Shown: piece by piece, positions 44,289 through 51,549 of the stretch
Layout of the letters: the number at the start of each line of letters is the position of its first letter
How positions within the stretch are numbered: position 1 is the first letter of the stretch
Origin: Candidatus Nitrosocosmicus sp.
GTDB taxonomy: Archaea > Thermoproteota > Nitrososphaeria > Nitrososphaerales > Nitrososphaeraceae
DNA length: 51,549 nucleotides
Reading direction: 5' to 3'
Assembly (NCBI GenBank): GCA_031177355.1
Contig: JAPSGR010000011.1
Coordinates: 1-51,549, forward strand
The notes under the pieces: model-generated
Seen by the model: the letters and a program-made list of their open reading frames with translations, nothing else
Databases searched by the model: none
What the model was told of the DNA's origin: nothing
Made by a program: the position numbers and the translations under genes

Positions 44289-46661
44289 TTGAGTTCAAAG
44301 CTTACAGAAAAGACTTGGTCAATAGAAATAGAGAAAAAAATTTTACAAGATTGGAAAGTAAATAAGATATATGATTTTAATGCAACTGATCAAAGTAATG
44401 AAAAATATTTTGTTATAGACACCCCCCCGCCTTACCCCTCCGGAAGGCCATGGCATATAGGAGCTGCAGCTCACTATTCACAGATTGATATGATTTCAAG
44501 ATTTGCCCGTCTAAAGGGATTGAAAGTTATTTTTCCCATTGGTGTAGATCGCAATGGAATTCCTGTAGAAATTCATACAGAAAAAAAATATAAGGTTAGG
44601 ATGAGAAATACTGAAAGAAAAGAGTTCTTAAGACTTTGCAAACTAACACTAGATGAGACTGAAGAGGAATTTATCGAAATTTTGGCTAGTCTTGGCCTAA
44701 GCGCAAATTTCAATCAGAAATATCAAACTGATTCGCCAGACTTTAGGACATTTACACAGGCAACTTTTATCGAACTGTGGAATAAGGGCCTTGTATATCT
44801 TGGCAATAGACCAAATAACTATTGTATTGATTGTGGCACTACTATAGCTGATGCGGAGATTACATACTCGGATATTGAAACAAAATTAGTTTACATAAAG
44901 TTTTTGATTCAAAATAGTAATGAGGGCATCGTTATTGCAACGACGAGACCGGAGCTACTTTTTGCATGTCAAGCAATTATAGTGAACCCAGAAGATGTGC
45001 GATATAAAGAATTTCAAGGAAAATATTTGAAAATTCCATTATTTAATAGAGATGTAAAAATAATACCGCATAACTCTGCTGACATGAATTTCGGATCTGG
45101 AGCAGTGATGATATGTAGTTATGGTGATCTTAAAGACGTTCAATTATTCAGAGAGTTAGGTTTAACTGAAATCCGATCTATTGATATGAATGGAAAGACC
45201 ACAGAATTCGCTGGACAATTCGCCAATCTCAAGATAAAAGAAGCAAGAGACAAAATAACAAATGAGCTAACAAACCAAGGGGTAGTAGAAAAGATAGAAA
45301 TCATCACTCATAGAACTCCGCTTTGTGAAAGAAGTAAAACGCAGATAGAAATAGTTTCGCTTGAAGATTATTATCTAAAACAGGTTGATATAAAGTCAGA
45401 GTTACTTAAACGATCCAAAGATATCAAATTTTATCCTGAAATGCATAGGCATATTCTTGTAAATTGGATAAACTCAATCGCCATAGATTGGCCAATATCG
45501 AGAAGAAGGTATTATGGGACAGAGATTCCAATATGGTATTGTACAAGATGTAATAGCCCTAATCTACCCCAACCAGGAAGGTATTATAGGCCATGGGAAG
45601 AAGACCCACCATTTGATAGGTGCAGTAAATGTAATAATGATAAGTTTGAAGGTGAAAAAAGGATTTTTGATACATGGATGGATTCTAGTATAACTCCACT
45701 TTATATCACAAAATTTGATAAGGATAGAGAATTTTTTAAGAAAGCTTACCCCACTGCTATTAGGCCGCAAGGAAAAGATATTGTAAGAACTTGGCTCTAC
45801 TATACTATCTTAAGATGTCTATATCTTACAGACCAAATACCCTGGGATAGTGCATGGATAATGGGATATGGTGTGGATGAAAAAGGTGAAAAAATGAGTA
45901 AAAGTAAGGGAAATGTGATCGATCCACTTCCATTAATTAAAAGGTATGGAGCAGATGCCTTTAGATTTTGGTCTGCAAGTGAAACAAACGTAGGATACGA
46001 TTTTAGATGTTCAGAACTGAAAATACAAGGCGCCCAAAAATTCTTATCAAAATTGTGGAACATTGGAAGGTTCATTTCAAATTTTACAGTCATTGATGAA
46101 AGCAACAAACCTCAAGAGCTAAATTCAACAGATAAGTGGATACTAGCAGAGCTATCCAAAACAACAGAGAAATGTCTTGAGGGATATGAAGAATTAAATT
46201 TCTTTATACCAGCTAACGCTCTAAGAGAATTTACATGGAATATATTTGCTGCTCATTATATAGAAATGATCAAAGGCAGGGCTTACAATACTGAATCAGA
46301 GAACGATAGAAAATCTGCTCTATATGCAATTCATAAATGTTTTAAAACAATATTACTTCTATTAGAACCTATTTCTCCATTTATCTCCTATGAACTTTGG
46401 TCTAAAATTTATGGTAATGAAAAATCAATTTCACATCAAAAAAAGATTCCTACTATAGAGAAAGAATATGAATCCCTTATATTATCAACGCAGTCTATAA
46501 TCAAATTCAATTCAGAAATCTGGAATAAGAAAAAAGAAACTCTTTCTGAAATTACAAATAAACCTCTTTCCCTTAAAGATCCGATTAAAACGAAAATACC
46601 CACTGAATTGGAATTATTTAGGGAAGATTTGGTAGTAATGCATAATATAATATTAGAATAA
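44289..46661 (+). CDS. valS: valyl-tRNA synthetase
   Basis: A 790-residue class I aminoacyl-tRNA synthetase of the archaeal ValRS type. The HIGH-like motif is WHIGAAAHY (H56) after TPPPYPSGRP. The editing domain holds VIATTRPELLFACQA, and there is a zinc-binding CTRC/CSKC insert (about residues 419-456). KMSKSKGNVIDP starts at residue 535. An anticodon-binding helical domain closes the protein, with no long C-terminal coiled coil as in bacteria. It charges tRNA-Val and edits Thr-tRNA-Val. The start is TTG at 44289. Confidence 0.93.
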   Translation: MSSKLTEKTWSIEIEKKILQDWKVNKIYDFNATDQSNEKYFVIDTPPPYPSGRPWHIGAAAHYSQIDMISRFARLKGLKVIFPIGVDRNGIPVEIHTEKKYKVRMRNTERKEFLRLCKLTLDETEEEFIEILASLGLSANFNQKYQTDSPDFRTFTQATFIELWNKGLVYLGNRPNNYCIDCGTTIADAEITYSDIETKLVYIKFLIQNSNEGIVIATTRPELLFACQAIIVNPEDVRYKEFQGKYLKIPLFNRDVKIIPHNSADMNFGSGAVMICSYGDLKDVQLFRELGLTEIRSIDMNGKTTEFAGQFANLKIKEARDKITNELTNQGVVEKIEIITHRTPLCERSKTQIEIVSLEDYYLKQVDIKSELLKRSKDIKFYPEMHRHILVNWINSIAIDWPISRRRYYGTEIPIWYCTRCNSPNLPQPGRYYRPWEEDPPFDRCSKCNNDKFEGEKRIFDTWMDSSITPLYITKFDKDREFFKKAYPTAIRPQGKDIVRTWLYYTILRCLYLTDQIPWDSAWIMGYGVDEKGEKMSKSKGNVIDPLPLIKRYGADAFRFWSASETNVGYDFRCSELKIQGAQKFLSKLWNIGRFISNFTVIDESNKPQELNSTDKWILAELSKTTEKCLEGYEELNFFIPANALREFTWNIFAAHYIEMIKGRAYNTESENDRKSALYAIHKCFKTILLLLEPISPFISYELWSKIYGNEKSISHQKKIPTIEKEYESLILSTQSIIKFNSEIWNKKKETLSEITNKPLSLKDPIKTKIPTELELFREDLVVMHNIILE

Positions 46662-46685
46662 AAATTTTGGAATAGGATTGAAGGT

Positions 46686-47054
46686 TTAAGACTTGTTTCC
46701 GCTTACAATGTCCAAAATATTCTCAGCTAAATCAATTACGTTCTGGGATTCCATGTTAGGTTCCAATGTAATCAATAACATTTTTTTATCCAAGTAAAAT
46801 GTTAATAGAGATAGCTTTTCACGCTCTACGTATACAAAACGAGCTTTACCCATTGTATCGTCAAATCTTTCTCGCATAGATTTTCGAAGGGCTGTATGTG
46901 TAAGATACAATTCTTCACTTGGCTGATCAACAATAGAATCAATCCCATGGCGCATTCCACCAACTATCAATGAACCGGTTTCATCAATCAATCCTGCATA
47001 CCGAATATCATCGTTTAGTTCAAAAATAGTATCAATTATTTTTTGGTAGTCCAT
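46686..47054 (-). CDS. roadblock/LC7-like small protein
   Basis: A 122-residue soluble protein with an alternating beta-helix layout (IRYAGLIDETGSLIVGG, then ARFVYVEREKLSLLTFYL) resembling a roadblock/longin-type profilin fold, followed by a C-terminal helix. Proteins of this size recur in Thaumarchaeota. A partner small GTPase is not nearby. It converges on valS with a 24-bp gap. Function is unknown, and the fold call is by pattern only. Confidence 0.55.
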   Translation of the reverse strand: MDYQKIIDTIFELNDDIRYAGLIDETGSLIVGGMRHGIDSIVDQPSEELYLTHTALRKSMRERFDDTMGKARFVYVEREKLSLLTFYLDKKMLLITLEPNMESQNVIDLAENILDIVSGNKS

Positions 47055-47319
47055 GAATATTTAGAATGGATACTATTTATTGAATGTTAAGATCATTTTT
47101 TACAAATTTTAGTACAAACCCAAAAACATCTTGATTCGAATATATAAATATAGTAAAAACTTTGTAATGATAAAGATCTTATTATAAGTAAATCTTCTTA
47201 ATCTTATAAGCCTATATCGAATGAAAGCCACAATTTTTTAATATTTTTTCTGTTAATTAACATATGAGGAAGAATTTTATAGAAAAAAGGTATAGAAGAC
47301 AAGCAAGTAAAAAAGAATC

Positions 47320-49329
47320 TTAGTTTACAGCTATCTCCCTCACACTCAAGTTCTTTATATCTACATTCGAGCTTCCATCCCATCTGAATGTGACAATCGG
47401 GCCACCCCATGAAATTAATTCATCTGGACTTCCTCCACATCTATCTCCTTCATCACCAAATCCACCACTATCGGTATAACCAAATATTTTTTTCCATTGA
47501 CCATTGTTATTTTCGTCAACCCAATTTTCAAGCTTTACTGCAGGCTCTCCATTTACTACAGTATTGAACATAATTGTTTTGAACCCTACCCATTTATCTT
47601 CAATAGATCCAATATTTTTCTGTGCTGGTGTGAATGCGTAACCGCCTGAATGCCATTGTTCTTTAGCAAATCTGGAACGACCATCCTTGAATAATCCTCC
47701 CTTATATGCGGTACCTTCACAAGGAACATCAGAGTTGTGTTTACCACCATGTGCATACCAGGTCAAATCAAAGTCTGAATCAGAAGCTGAATTTATTTTG
47801 ACAATTCCAGTTATTTCCAGATTTCTCCAGTCATTCACAGCTTGCATATAGCCTTTTCTAGACAATTCCTTCTGATTATATGTATCAATATCATTTTGAT
47901 GATATCCAGTGCTAGTAAACACATTCATTCTAACTTTATCAGATGTAACTTTCCACGATCCATCGCTATTTTTCTTTAATGTTAATTTAGGATCGAATCG
48001 GCTATCAGAATTCGGGTTATTCATGTTCATGAACCATTTTTCCCCATTAGGCTTGTCGGGGTAAATTTTCTTTACACCAAAGATATCGGTTTCATTACTT
48101 GGGTTGGGGTTGGGGTTGGGGTTGGGGTTGGGGTTGGGGTTGGGGTTGGGGTTGGGGTTGGGGTTGGGGTTTGGATTAGGATCTGTTGATGATGGTTTGG
48201 AAAATGCACGGATTTCAGATATCGAAGCCCAATCATTCTCTGTGTTGCCATTTACGGTAACTCGGATGTACTTTGCCTTAAGATCAGGATCTTGTATCAA
48301 ATAGCGTTCATGTGTATTAGTTTGTCCACTACTTTTTCCAGAGAACAAAGTTGTAAAGCTGGAGCCATCCTGAGAAGTTGAAATCGAAAAGGTATTTACC
48401 CTAACATCACCTCTATGCCAGGCAATATCTACTGCACAAAGTACATCGTTTTTCTCAAGTTCAATCTGGATGTAAGATCCTCTTCCATAATCTGACCATC
48501 TTGTATTATAGTTATTGTCGAGAACGTTTTGTGGTCTGTTGCCATCATCGCCACTTGCTCCTATGCGAGTAACTTTAGATTCCGAACAATCTGGGGGTAA
48601 TTGCTGACCAGGGTTTGGATTTGGATTAGGATTAGGATCTGTTGATGATGGTTTGGAAAATGCACGGATTTCAGATATCGAAGCCCAATCATTCTCTGTG
48701 TTGCCATTTACGGTAACTCGGATGTACTTTGCTTTTAACGTAGAATCTTGAACTACATAGGATTCGTATGAATTAGTTTGTCCACTACTTTTTCCAGAGA
48801 ACAAAGTTGTAAAGCTGGAGCCATCCTGAGAAGTTGAAATCGAAAAGGTATTTACCCTAACATCACCTCTATGCCAGGCAATATCTACTGCACAAAGTAC
48901 ATCGTTTTTCTCAAGTTCAATCTGGATGTAAGATCCTCTTCCATAATCTGACCATCTTGTATTATAGTTATTGTCGAGAACGTTTTGTGGTCTGTTGCCA
49001 TCATCGCCACTTGCTCCTATGCGAGTAACTTTAGATTCCGAACAATCTGGGGGTAATTGGGCCTGAGGCTGAGGCTGAGGCTGAGGCTGAGGCTGAGGCT
49101 GAGGCTGAGGCTGAGGCTGAGGCTGAGGCTGAGGCTGAGGCTGAGGCTGAGGTGTGGGATCGGAATTTGTATTAGGCCAAGGCCAAGGCACACCATCCAA
49201 ATATCCACCAATAATGTCATTAATATTCACACTTGCATATGCTTGAGTAACCAAATTAGCTAAACCAGGAGATGAAAGAATTAATGTTAAAGCTAGAAAA
49301 ACACTTAAAAAGTTTTTATAATTTTTCAT
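47320..49329 (-). CDS. secreted protein with two discoidin domains and Pro-rich linkers
   Basis: A 669-residue exported protein with a signal peptide (about 1-33) and a (Pro-Gln)15 linker (about 60-89). Two almost identical F5/8 type C (discoidin) domains of about 135 residues follow, each beginning LPPDCSESKVTRIGASGDDG and ending ISEIRAFSKPSS. They are separated by a short (Asn-Pro) linker and followed by a long one. A C-terminal domain of about 250 residues has the look of a polysaccharide-lyase/lectin jelly roll (WFMNMNNPNSDSRF, WYAHGGKHN). It probably binds extracellular or cell-wall glycans. Its linkers are encoded by hexanucleotide satellites. Confidence 0.85.
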   Translation of the reverse strand: MKNYKNFLSVFLALTLILSSPGLANLVTQAYASVNINDIIGGYLDGVPWPWPNTNSDPTPQPQPQPQPQPQPQPQPQPQPQPQPQPQPQAQLPPDCSESKVTRIGASGDDGNRPQNVLDNNYNTRWSDYGRGSYIQIELEKNDVLCAVDIAWHRGDVRVNTFSISTSQDGSSFTTLFSGKSSGQTNSYESYVVQDSTLKAKYIRVTVNGNTENDWASISEIRAFSKPSSTDPNPNPNPNPGQQLPPDCSESKVTRIGASGDDGNRPQNVLDNNYNTRWSDYGRGSYIQIELEKNDVLCAVDIAWHRGDVRVNTFSISTSQDGSSFTTLFSGKSSGQTNTHERYLIQDPDLKAKYIRVTVNGNTENDWASISEIRAFSKPSSTDPNPNPNPNPNPNPNPNPNPNPNPNPNPSNETDIFGVKKIYPDKPNGEKWFMNMNNPNSDSRFDPKLTLKKNSDGSWKVTSDKVRMNVFTSTGYHQNDIDTYNQKELSRKGYMQAVNDWRNLEITGIVKINSASDSDFDLTWYAHGGKHNSDVPCEGTAYKGGLFKDGRSRFAKEQWHSGGYAFTPAQKNIGSIEDKWVGFKTIMFNTVVNGEPAVKLENWVDENNNGQWKKIFGYTDSGGFGDEGDRCGGSPDELISWGGPIVTFRWDGSSNVDIKNLSVREIAVN
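48101..48170 (+). repeat. (GGGGTT)n hexanucleotide satellite
   Basis: Twelve consecutive G-tracts (one of three, eleven of four) separated by TT on the plus strand. They encode the Asn-Pro linker of the discoidin protein on the other strand. The repeat has strong G-quadruplex potential on the transcription template strand. Confidence 0.95.
48180..49058 (-). repeat. tandem duplication of about 420 bp, period 456 bp
   Basis: The two discoidin domains are encoded by copies that are identical base for base over nearly their whole length (offset 456 bp), except for a patch of about 40 bp at 48277-48316 versus 48733-48772. Confidence 0.9.
49063..49152 (+). repeat. (CTGAGG)15 hexanucleotide satellite
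   Basis: Fifteen perfect CTGAGG units. On the minus strand they read CCTCAG and encode (Pro-Gln)15 after the signal peptide of the discoidin protein. The tract is perfect, so length change by slippage in steps of two residues is expected. Confidence 0.95.
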
Positions 49330-49646
49330 TTAAACACTGTCCTCCATTAAGCAGGAATCTTTTGGATAATTCAAATCAATTTTGATAACTAATAATGCAT
49401 TAATTATGCTCATTCCAAGAATTTAGGAGAATTTAATATTTATGGGAGGCTTGTTTTTATTATTAAAAAAATTTAATGTATTTAGTTATAAGAGTTTAAT
49501 AATTAATAATCAATATCTACTTTATCCTACCCGTATTTTACTATTGCTTAAGATATAAGAAAATCCTATAAAATAAAATTATATAAAATTTTATTACAAA
49601 TTACAACATATTTCATAAATATCAACAACCGTAATATAAATTAAAA
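49330..49646. other. divergent promoter region
   Basis: About 320 bp, very AT-rich, between two divergent secreted-protein genes. TATA-like stretches are abundant. No coding remnant or RNA gene is seen. Confidence 0.45.
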
Positions 49647-50576
49647 TTGTTTCAATATGTTAAAGTAAAGAATGTTGTAATTATAGGTGCATTTATTACC
49701 TTTATGATCAGTTCCGGTATAATAACTCTAAGCCCAATTAACAAAGTATTTGCGACACCATTAGAACTACCTAAAGCAAGCTTGCTTCACAATGGAGGTA
49801 TCTCAGACCTTAAGCCCACATTAACTGTAAAGGACAAAATAATCGATAAGATACAAGTTCCAGAGGATGAGCACGAGTTTGAATTCAATTCGTTGATATA
49901 TGCGATAAATAGAGGAGACAAAATATCTTTTGACTTTGAAGAAGAACCGGCACAAGTGGATGCCTTTCTTATAGATTATGAAACAGATTATACCACACTG
50001 TGGGCTTTAGAGAAAACTGAGACCGGCGAATATATCGCAAATACACCATCGCCAGGAATTTATAACCTAGATGTTCATGCAATATATCCAAATGGAGAAT
50101 ACGTATCGTATTCAAAGTTGATTAATGTTGTAGATAACAATCTAGACCTATTGAGTTTAACTCCAAAAACTAATGAATGCGGAAACGAGCTACCATTAGA
50201 CAAGCTAACAGCTGTTGGAGACCCCACTACAAGTATTTTAAACAAAATCATTAATCAACCGCTAATTAAAGAACTTTCGTTTGGAATAATAGATGAATTA
50301 AATGTACAATTGGCAGATATCAAGAATATATGCGGTATTCAGTTAGGACTTAAGAATGCTCAAAATGATATTAATTTCTTTGCAGTACAAAGCTCTAACG
50401 ATGGAAGTCGGTATTCTGATCCTATAGTCTTTTCTAACACGGGATTTAGTGGAGAGTTGCCGGAAATCTATAAATATCCATCAACTGTAGAGGCAAAGTT
50501 CTTAAAAATAATACCTCTTGGAAGTACGTTGGAAAAGGGTCTCGGGATAACTGACTTTAAATTATTTGGTCACTAA
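49647..50576 (+). CDS. secreted protein of unknown function
   Basis: A 309-residue exported protein. An N-terminal hydrophobic signal (VVIIGAFITFMISSGIITL, residues 10-28) is followed by a beta-rich domain (about 60-165, an Ig-like fold by pattern). A second domain (about 175-309) ends like a discoidin fold (FFAVQSSNDGSRYSDPIVFS, then VEAKFLKIIPLG). The last feature echoes the neighbouring discoidin protein and suggests a related surface role. The start is TTG at 49647. Confidence 0.65.
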   Translation: MFQYVKVKNVVIIGAFITFMISSGIITLSPINKVFATPLELPKASLLHNGGISDLKPTLTVKDKIIDKIQVPEDEHEFEFNSLIYAINRGDKISFDFEEEPAQVDAFLIDYETDYTTLWALEKTETGEYIANTPSPGIYNLDVHAIYPNGEYVSYSKLINVVDNNLDLLSLTPKTNECGNELPLDKLTAVGDPTTSILNKIINQPLIKELSFGIIDELNVQLADIKNICGIQLGLKNAQNDINFFAVQSSNDGSRYSDPIVFSNTGFSGELPEIYKYPSTVEAKFLKIIPLGSTLEKGLGITDFKLFGH

Positions 50577-50613
50577 TCACGAAATTCCTTTGAAGAATCG
50601 ATATTTAGAACTC

Positions 50614-51084
50614 TTACAATTGAATAATAAAATCGACTTCCACCGGAGAATTTAATGGTAAGCTGTTTACCCCAACAGCTACTCTAGTATGTCTTCCAAT
50701 TTCTCCAAAAATCTCGATAAGAAAATCTGAAGCACCGTTAATAACCTTTGGATGGTCTACAAAAGACTCATCACAATTTACATAGCCTGTTATTTTGACT
50801 ATCCTTTTTACTTTGTCTAAATCTCCAATCAAATTTTTTAGAATTGATATAGCATTAAGGCAACAGATTTTACAAGCCAGTTGCGCATCCTCTATTGAAA
50901 TTTGTTTTCCCACTTTACCTTTAAATTTTAGATCATTATTGGGAGAATCGATATCGATTGGTATCTGGCCTGAAATGAAAACTAGGTTATCAACTCTTAC
51001 TATTGGAACATAGGAACCTAGTGCTTTTGATATCCCTTTTGGTATAGAAAGATTTAGTGATTCTATTTTTTTTTCGGGGGTCAT
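50614..51084 (-). CDS. RidA/YjgF-family protein
   Basis: A 156-residue protein of the RidA/YER057c/UK114 superfamily, in the longer subgroup. VRVDNLVFISGQIPID and the IEDAQLACKICCLNAISIL helix are characteristic, as are DLDKVKRIVKITGYVNCDE and the C-terminal SLPLNSPVEVDFII. Canonical RidA enzymes hydrolyse reactive enamine/imine intermediates. Whether this subgroup does so is unclear. The start is ATG 51084, and the gene diverges from the truncated gene at 51167. Confidence 0.88.
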   Translation of the reverse strand: MTPEKKIESLNLSIPKGISKALGSYVPIVRVDNLVFISGQIPIDIDSPNNDLKFKGKVGKQISIEDAQLACKICCLNAISILKNLIGDLDKVKRIVKITGYVNCDESFVDHPKVINGASDFLIEIFGEIGRHTRVAVGVNSLPLNSPVEVDFIIQL

Positions 51085-51166
51085 AATTTAATATCACTAG
51101 TGAGACCTCAAATGTTAACTTTTACGTGTAGTAACCTTTTTAATATCTTTAACTTTTGTTGTATTT

Positions 51167-51549
51167 ATGTCAAAGGAGGATGACCGTCCAAAACTTCCGA
51201 CAAAGAAATGGCAAATAGGCACTATAGGTATTTCTCTGATAGTTATGGGATTATCCTTATTATTTATTTATATCTTATGGGCATCTTTTGGTTATATTGG
51301 TCCATCTTTTTCATCCGACGTTTTGAATTTACAACAGTCAAATTTAAGAGCCCAATATAATTTGCCTGAAGAACCGGTCATCACAGACCCAACTGTGTTA
51401 CAAACTCCTCCTTCTCTTCGTCCGTTTTTGGCAGATAATGCAACAGGCTCATCTAATGCAACAGGCTCATCTAATGCAACAGGCTCATCTAATGCAACAG
51501 GCTCATCTAATGCAACAGGCTCATCTAATGCAACAGGCTCATCTAATGC
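51167..51549 (+). CDS. membrane-anchored protein with sequon repeats (truncated at window end)
   Basis: The 5' part of a gene cut by the window edge, 127 codons so far. A short basic N-terminus precedes one membrane helix (about residues 22-44), so the rest is probably extracellular (type II topology). After about 45 linker residues an array of NATGSS hexapeptides begins at residue 91. Every unit is an N-X-T glycosylation sequon. The start is ATG 51167. No further domain is visible. Confidence 0.75.
   Translation, partial: MSKEDDRPKLPTKKWQIGTIGISLIVMGLSLLFIYILWASFGYIGPSFSSDVLNLQQSNLRAQYNLPEEPVITDPTVLQTPPSLRPFLADNATGSSNATGSSNATGSSNATGSSNATGSSNATGSSN
51437..51549 (+). repeat. 18-bp minisatellite encoding NATGSS
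   Basis: Six perfect 18-bp units (starts 51437, 51455, 51473, 51491, 51509, 51527) and the beginning of a seventh, running off the window. Units are identical at the DNA level and in frame. Confidence 0.95.

Noticed and set aside
48101-48170. GGGGTT tract as a real telomere or chromosome end
   Set aside because: It lies inside an intact coding frame with genes on both sides. Archaeal chromosomes are circular.
48104-49263. Long Leu-Gly, Leu-Arg and Leu-Ser repeat frames opposite or out of frame with the discoidin gene
   Set aside because: They are produced by the hexanucleotide satellites in other frames and have no start context, domain or codon support.

Overview
The window reads as chromosomal DNA of a low-GC ammonia-oxidising archaeon (Nitrososphaerota/Thaumarchaeota). 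Archaeal markers are eS6, aIF2-gamma, an FCF1-type PIN protein, archaeal-type ValRS, AglB, deoxyhypusine synthase and RqcH. A copper nitrite reductase (NirK) and an Amt transporter point to an ammonia oxidiser. The AT-rich composition, many TTG/GTG starts, TATA boxes about 25 bp upstream of start codons (leaderless mRNAs), and many secreted or sequon-rich surface proteins suggest a Nitrosocosmicus-like lineage. The genus is an inference from composition and gene content. No IS element, integrase, CRISPR array, rRNA or tRNA gene was seen.

Layout. 1-3.3 kb: translation and RNA-processing cluster (zinc ribbon, eS6, aIF2-gamma, PIN protein) and a metallo-hydrolase. 3.5-6.3 kb: an AglB/STT3 oligosaccharyltransferase fused to a cyclophilin domain. 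6.3-9.1 kb: two divergent deoxyhypusine synthase homologues and an orphan PyrI. 9.3-12 kb: CBS/zinc-ribbon protein and RqcH, separated by a 36-bp exact duplication. 12.2-14.7 kb: EMC6-like protein and cobalamin genes cbiT-cbiL-cbiF. 14.7-21 kb: small conserved proteins, RNase Z, PRPP synthetase, HyuA-type protein. 21-30.7 kb: a probable iron/metal region with a glutamate-racemase-fold protein lacking both catalytic cysteines, a DtxR-family regulator, a winged-helix regulator with two DtxR-like boxes at its start codon, a decayed cupredoxin gene, a cyclase, a DedA protein, an FTR1 iron permease with the same box in its promoter, and Amt. 31-35.4 kb: alcohol dehydrogenase, small secreted proteins, NirK and a curlin-like repeat protein. 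35.7-38.3 kb: soluble histidine kinase with a duplicated sensor module, and a MEDS-domain protein. 38.9-43.9 kb: CDF transporter with an altered metal site, membrane protein, C2H2 zinc-finger protein with an operator-like palindrome, asparagine-synthase-like ATPase, and a QueD-like protein with an extra N-terminal domain. 44.3-51.5 kb: ValRS, a roadblock-like protein, a discoidin-repeat surface protein with two hexanucleotide satellites, a secreted protein, a RidA-like protein, and a truncated membrane protein with an array of N-glycosylation sequons.

How the parts fit. Two themes recur. The first is cell-surface biogenesis: AglB-cyclophilin as the glycosylation/folding enzyme, with sequon-rich, repeat-rich exported proteins as possible substrates. 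The second is transition-metal homeostasis: a DtxR-type regulator, TTAGG-N4-CCTAA operators, FTR1, a CDF exporter, NirK and a cupredoxin relic. The best candidates for undescribed biology are the AglB-cyclophilin fusion, the DtxR-like boxes, the cysteine-less racemase-fold protein and the CDF transporter with Glu in place of a metal-binding His.
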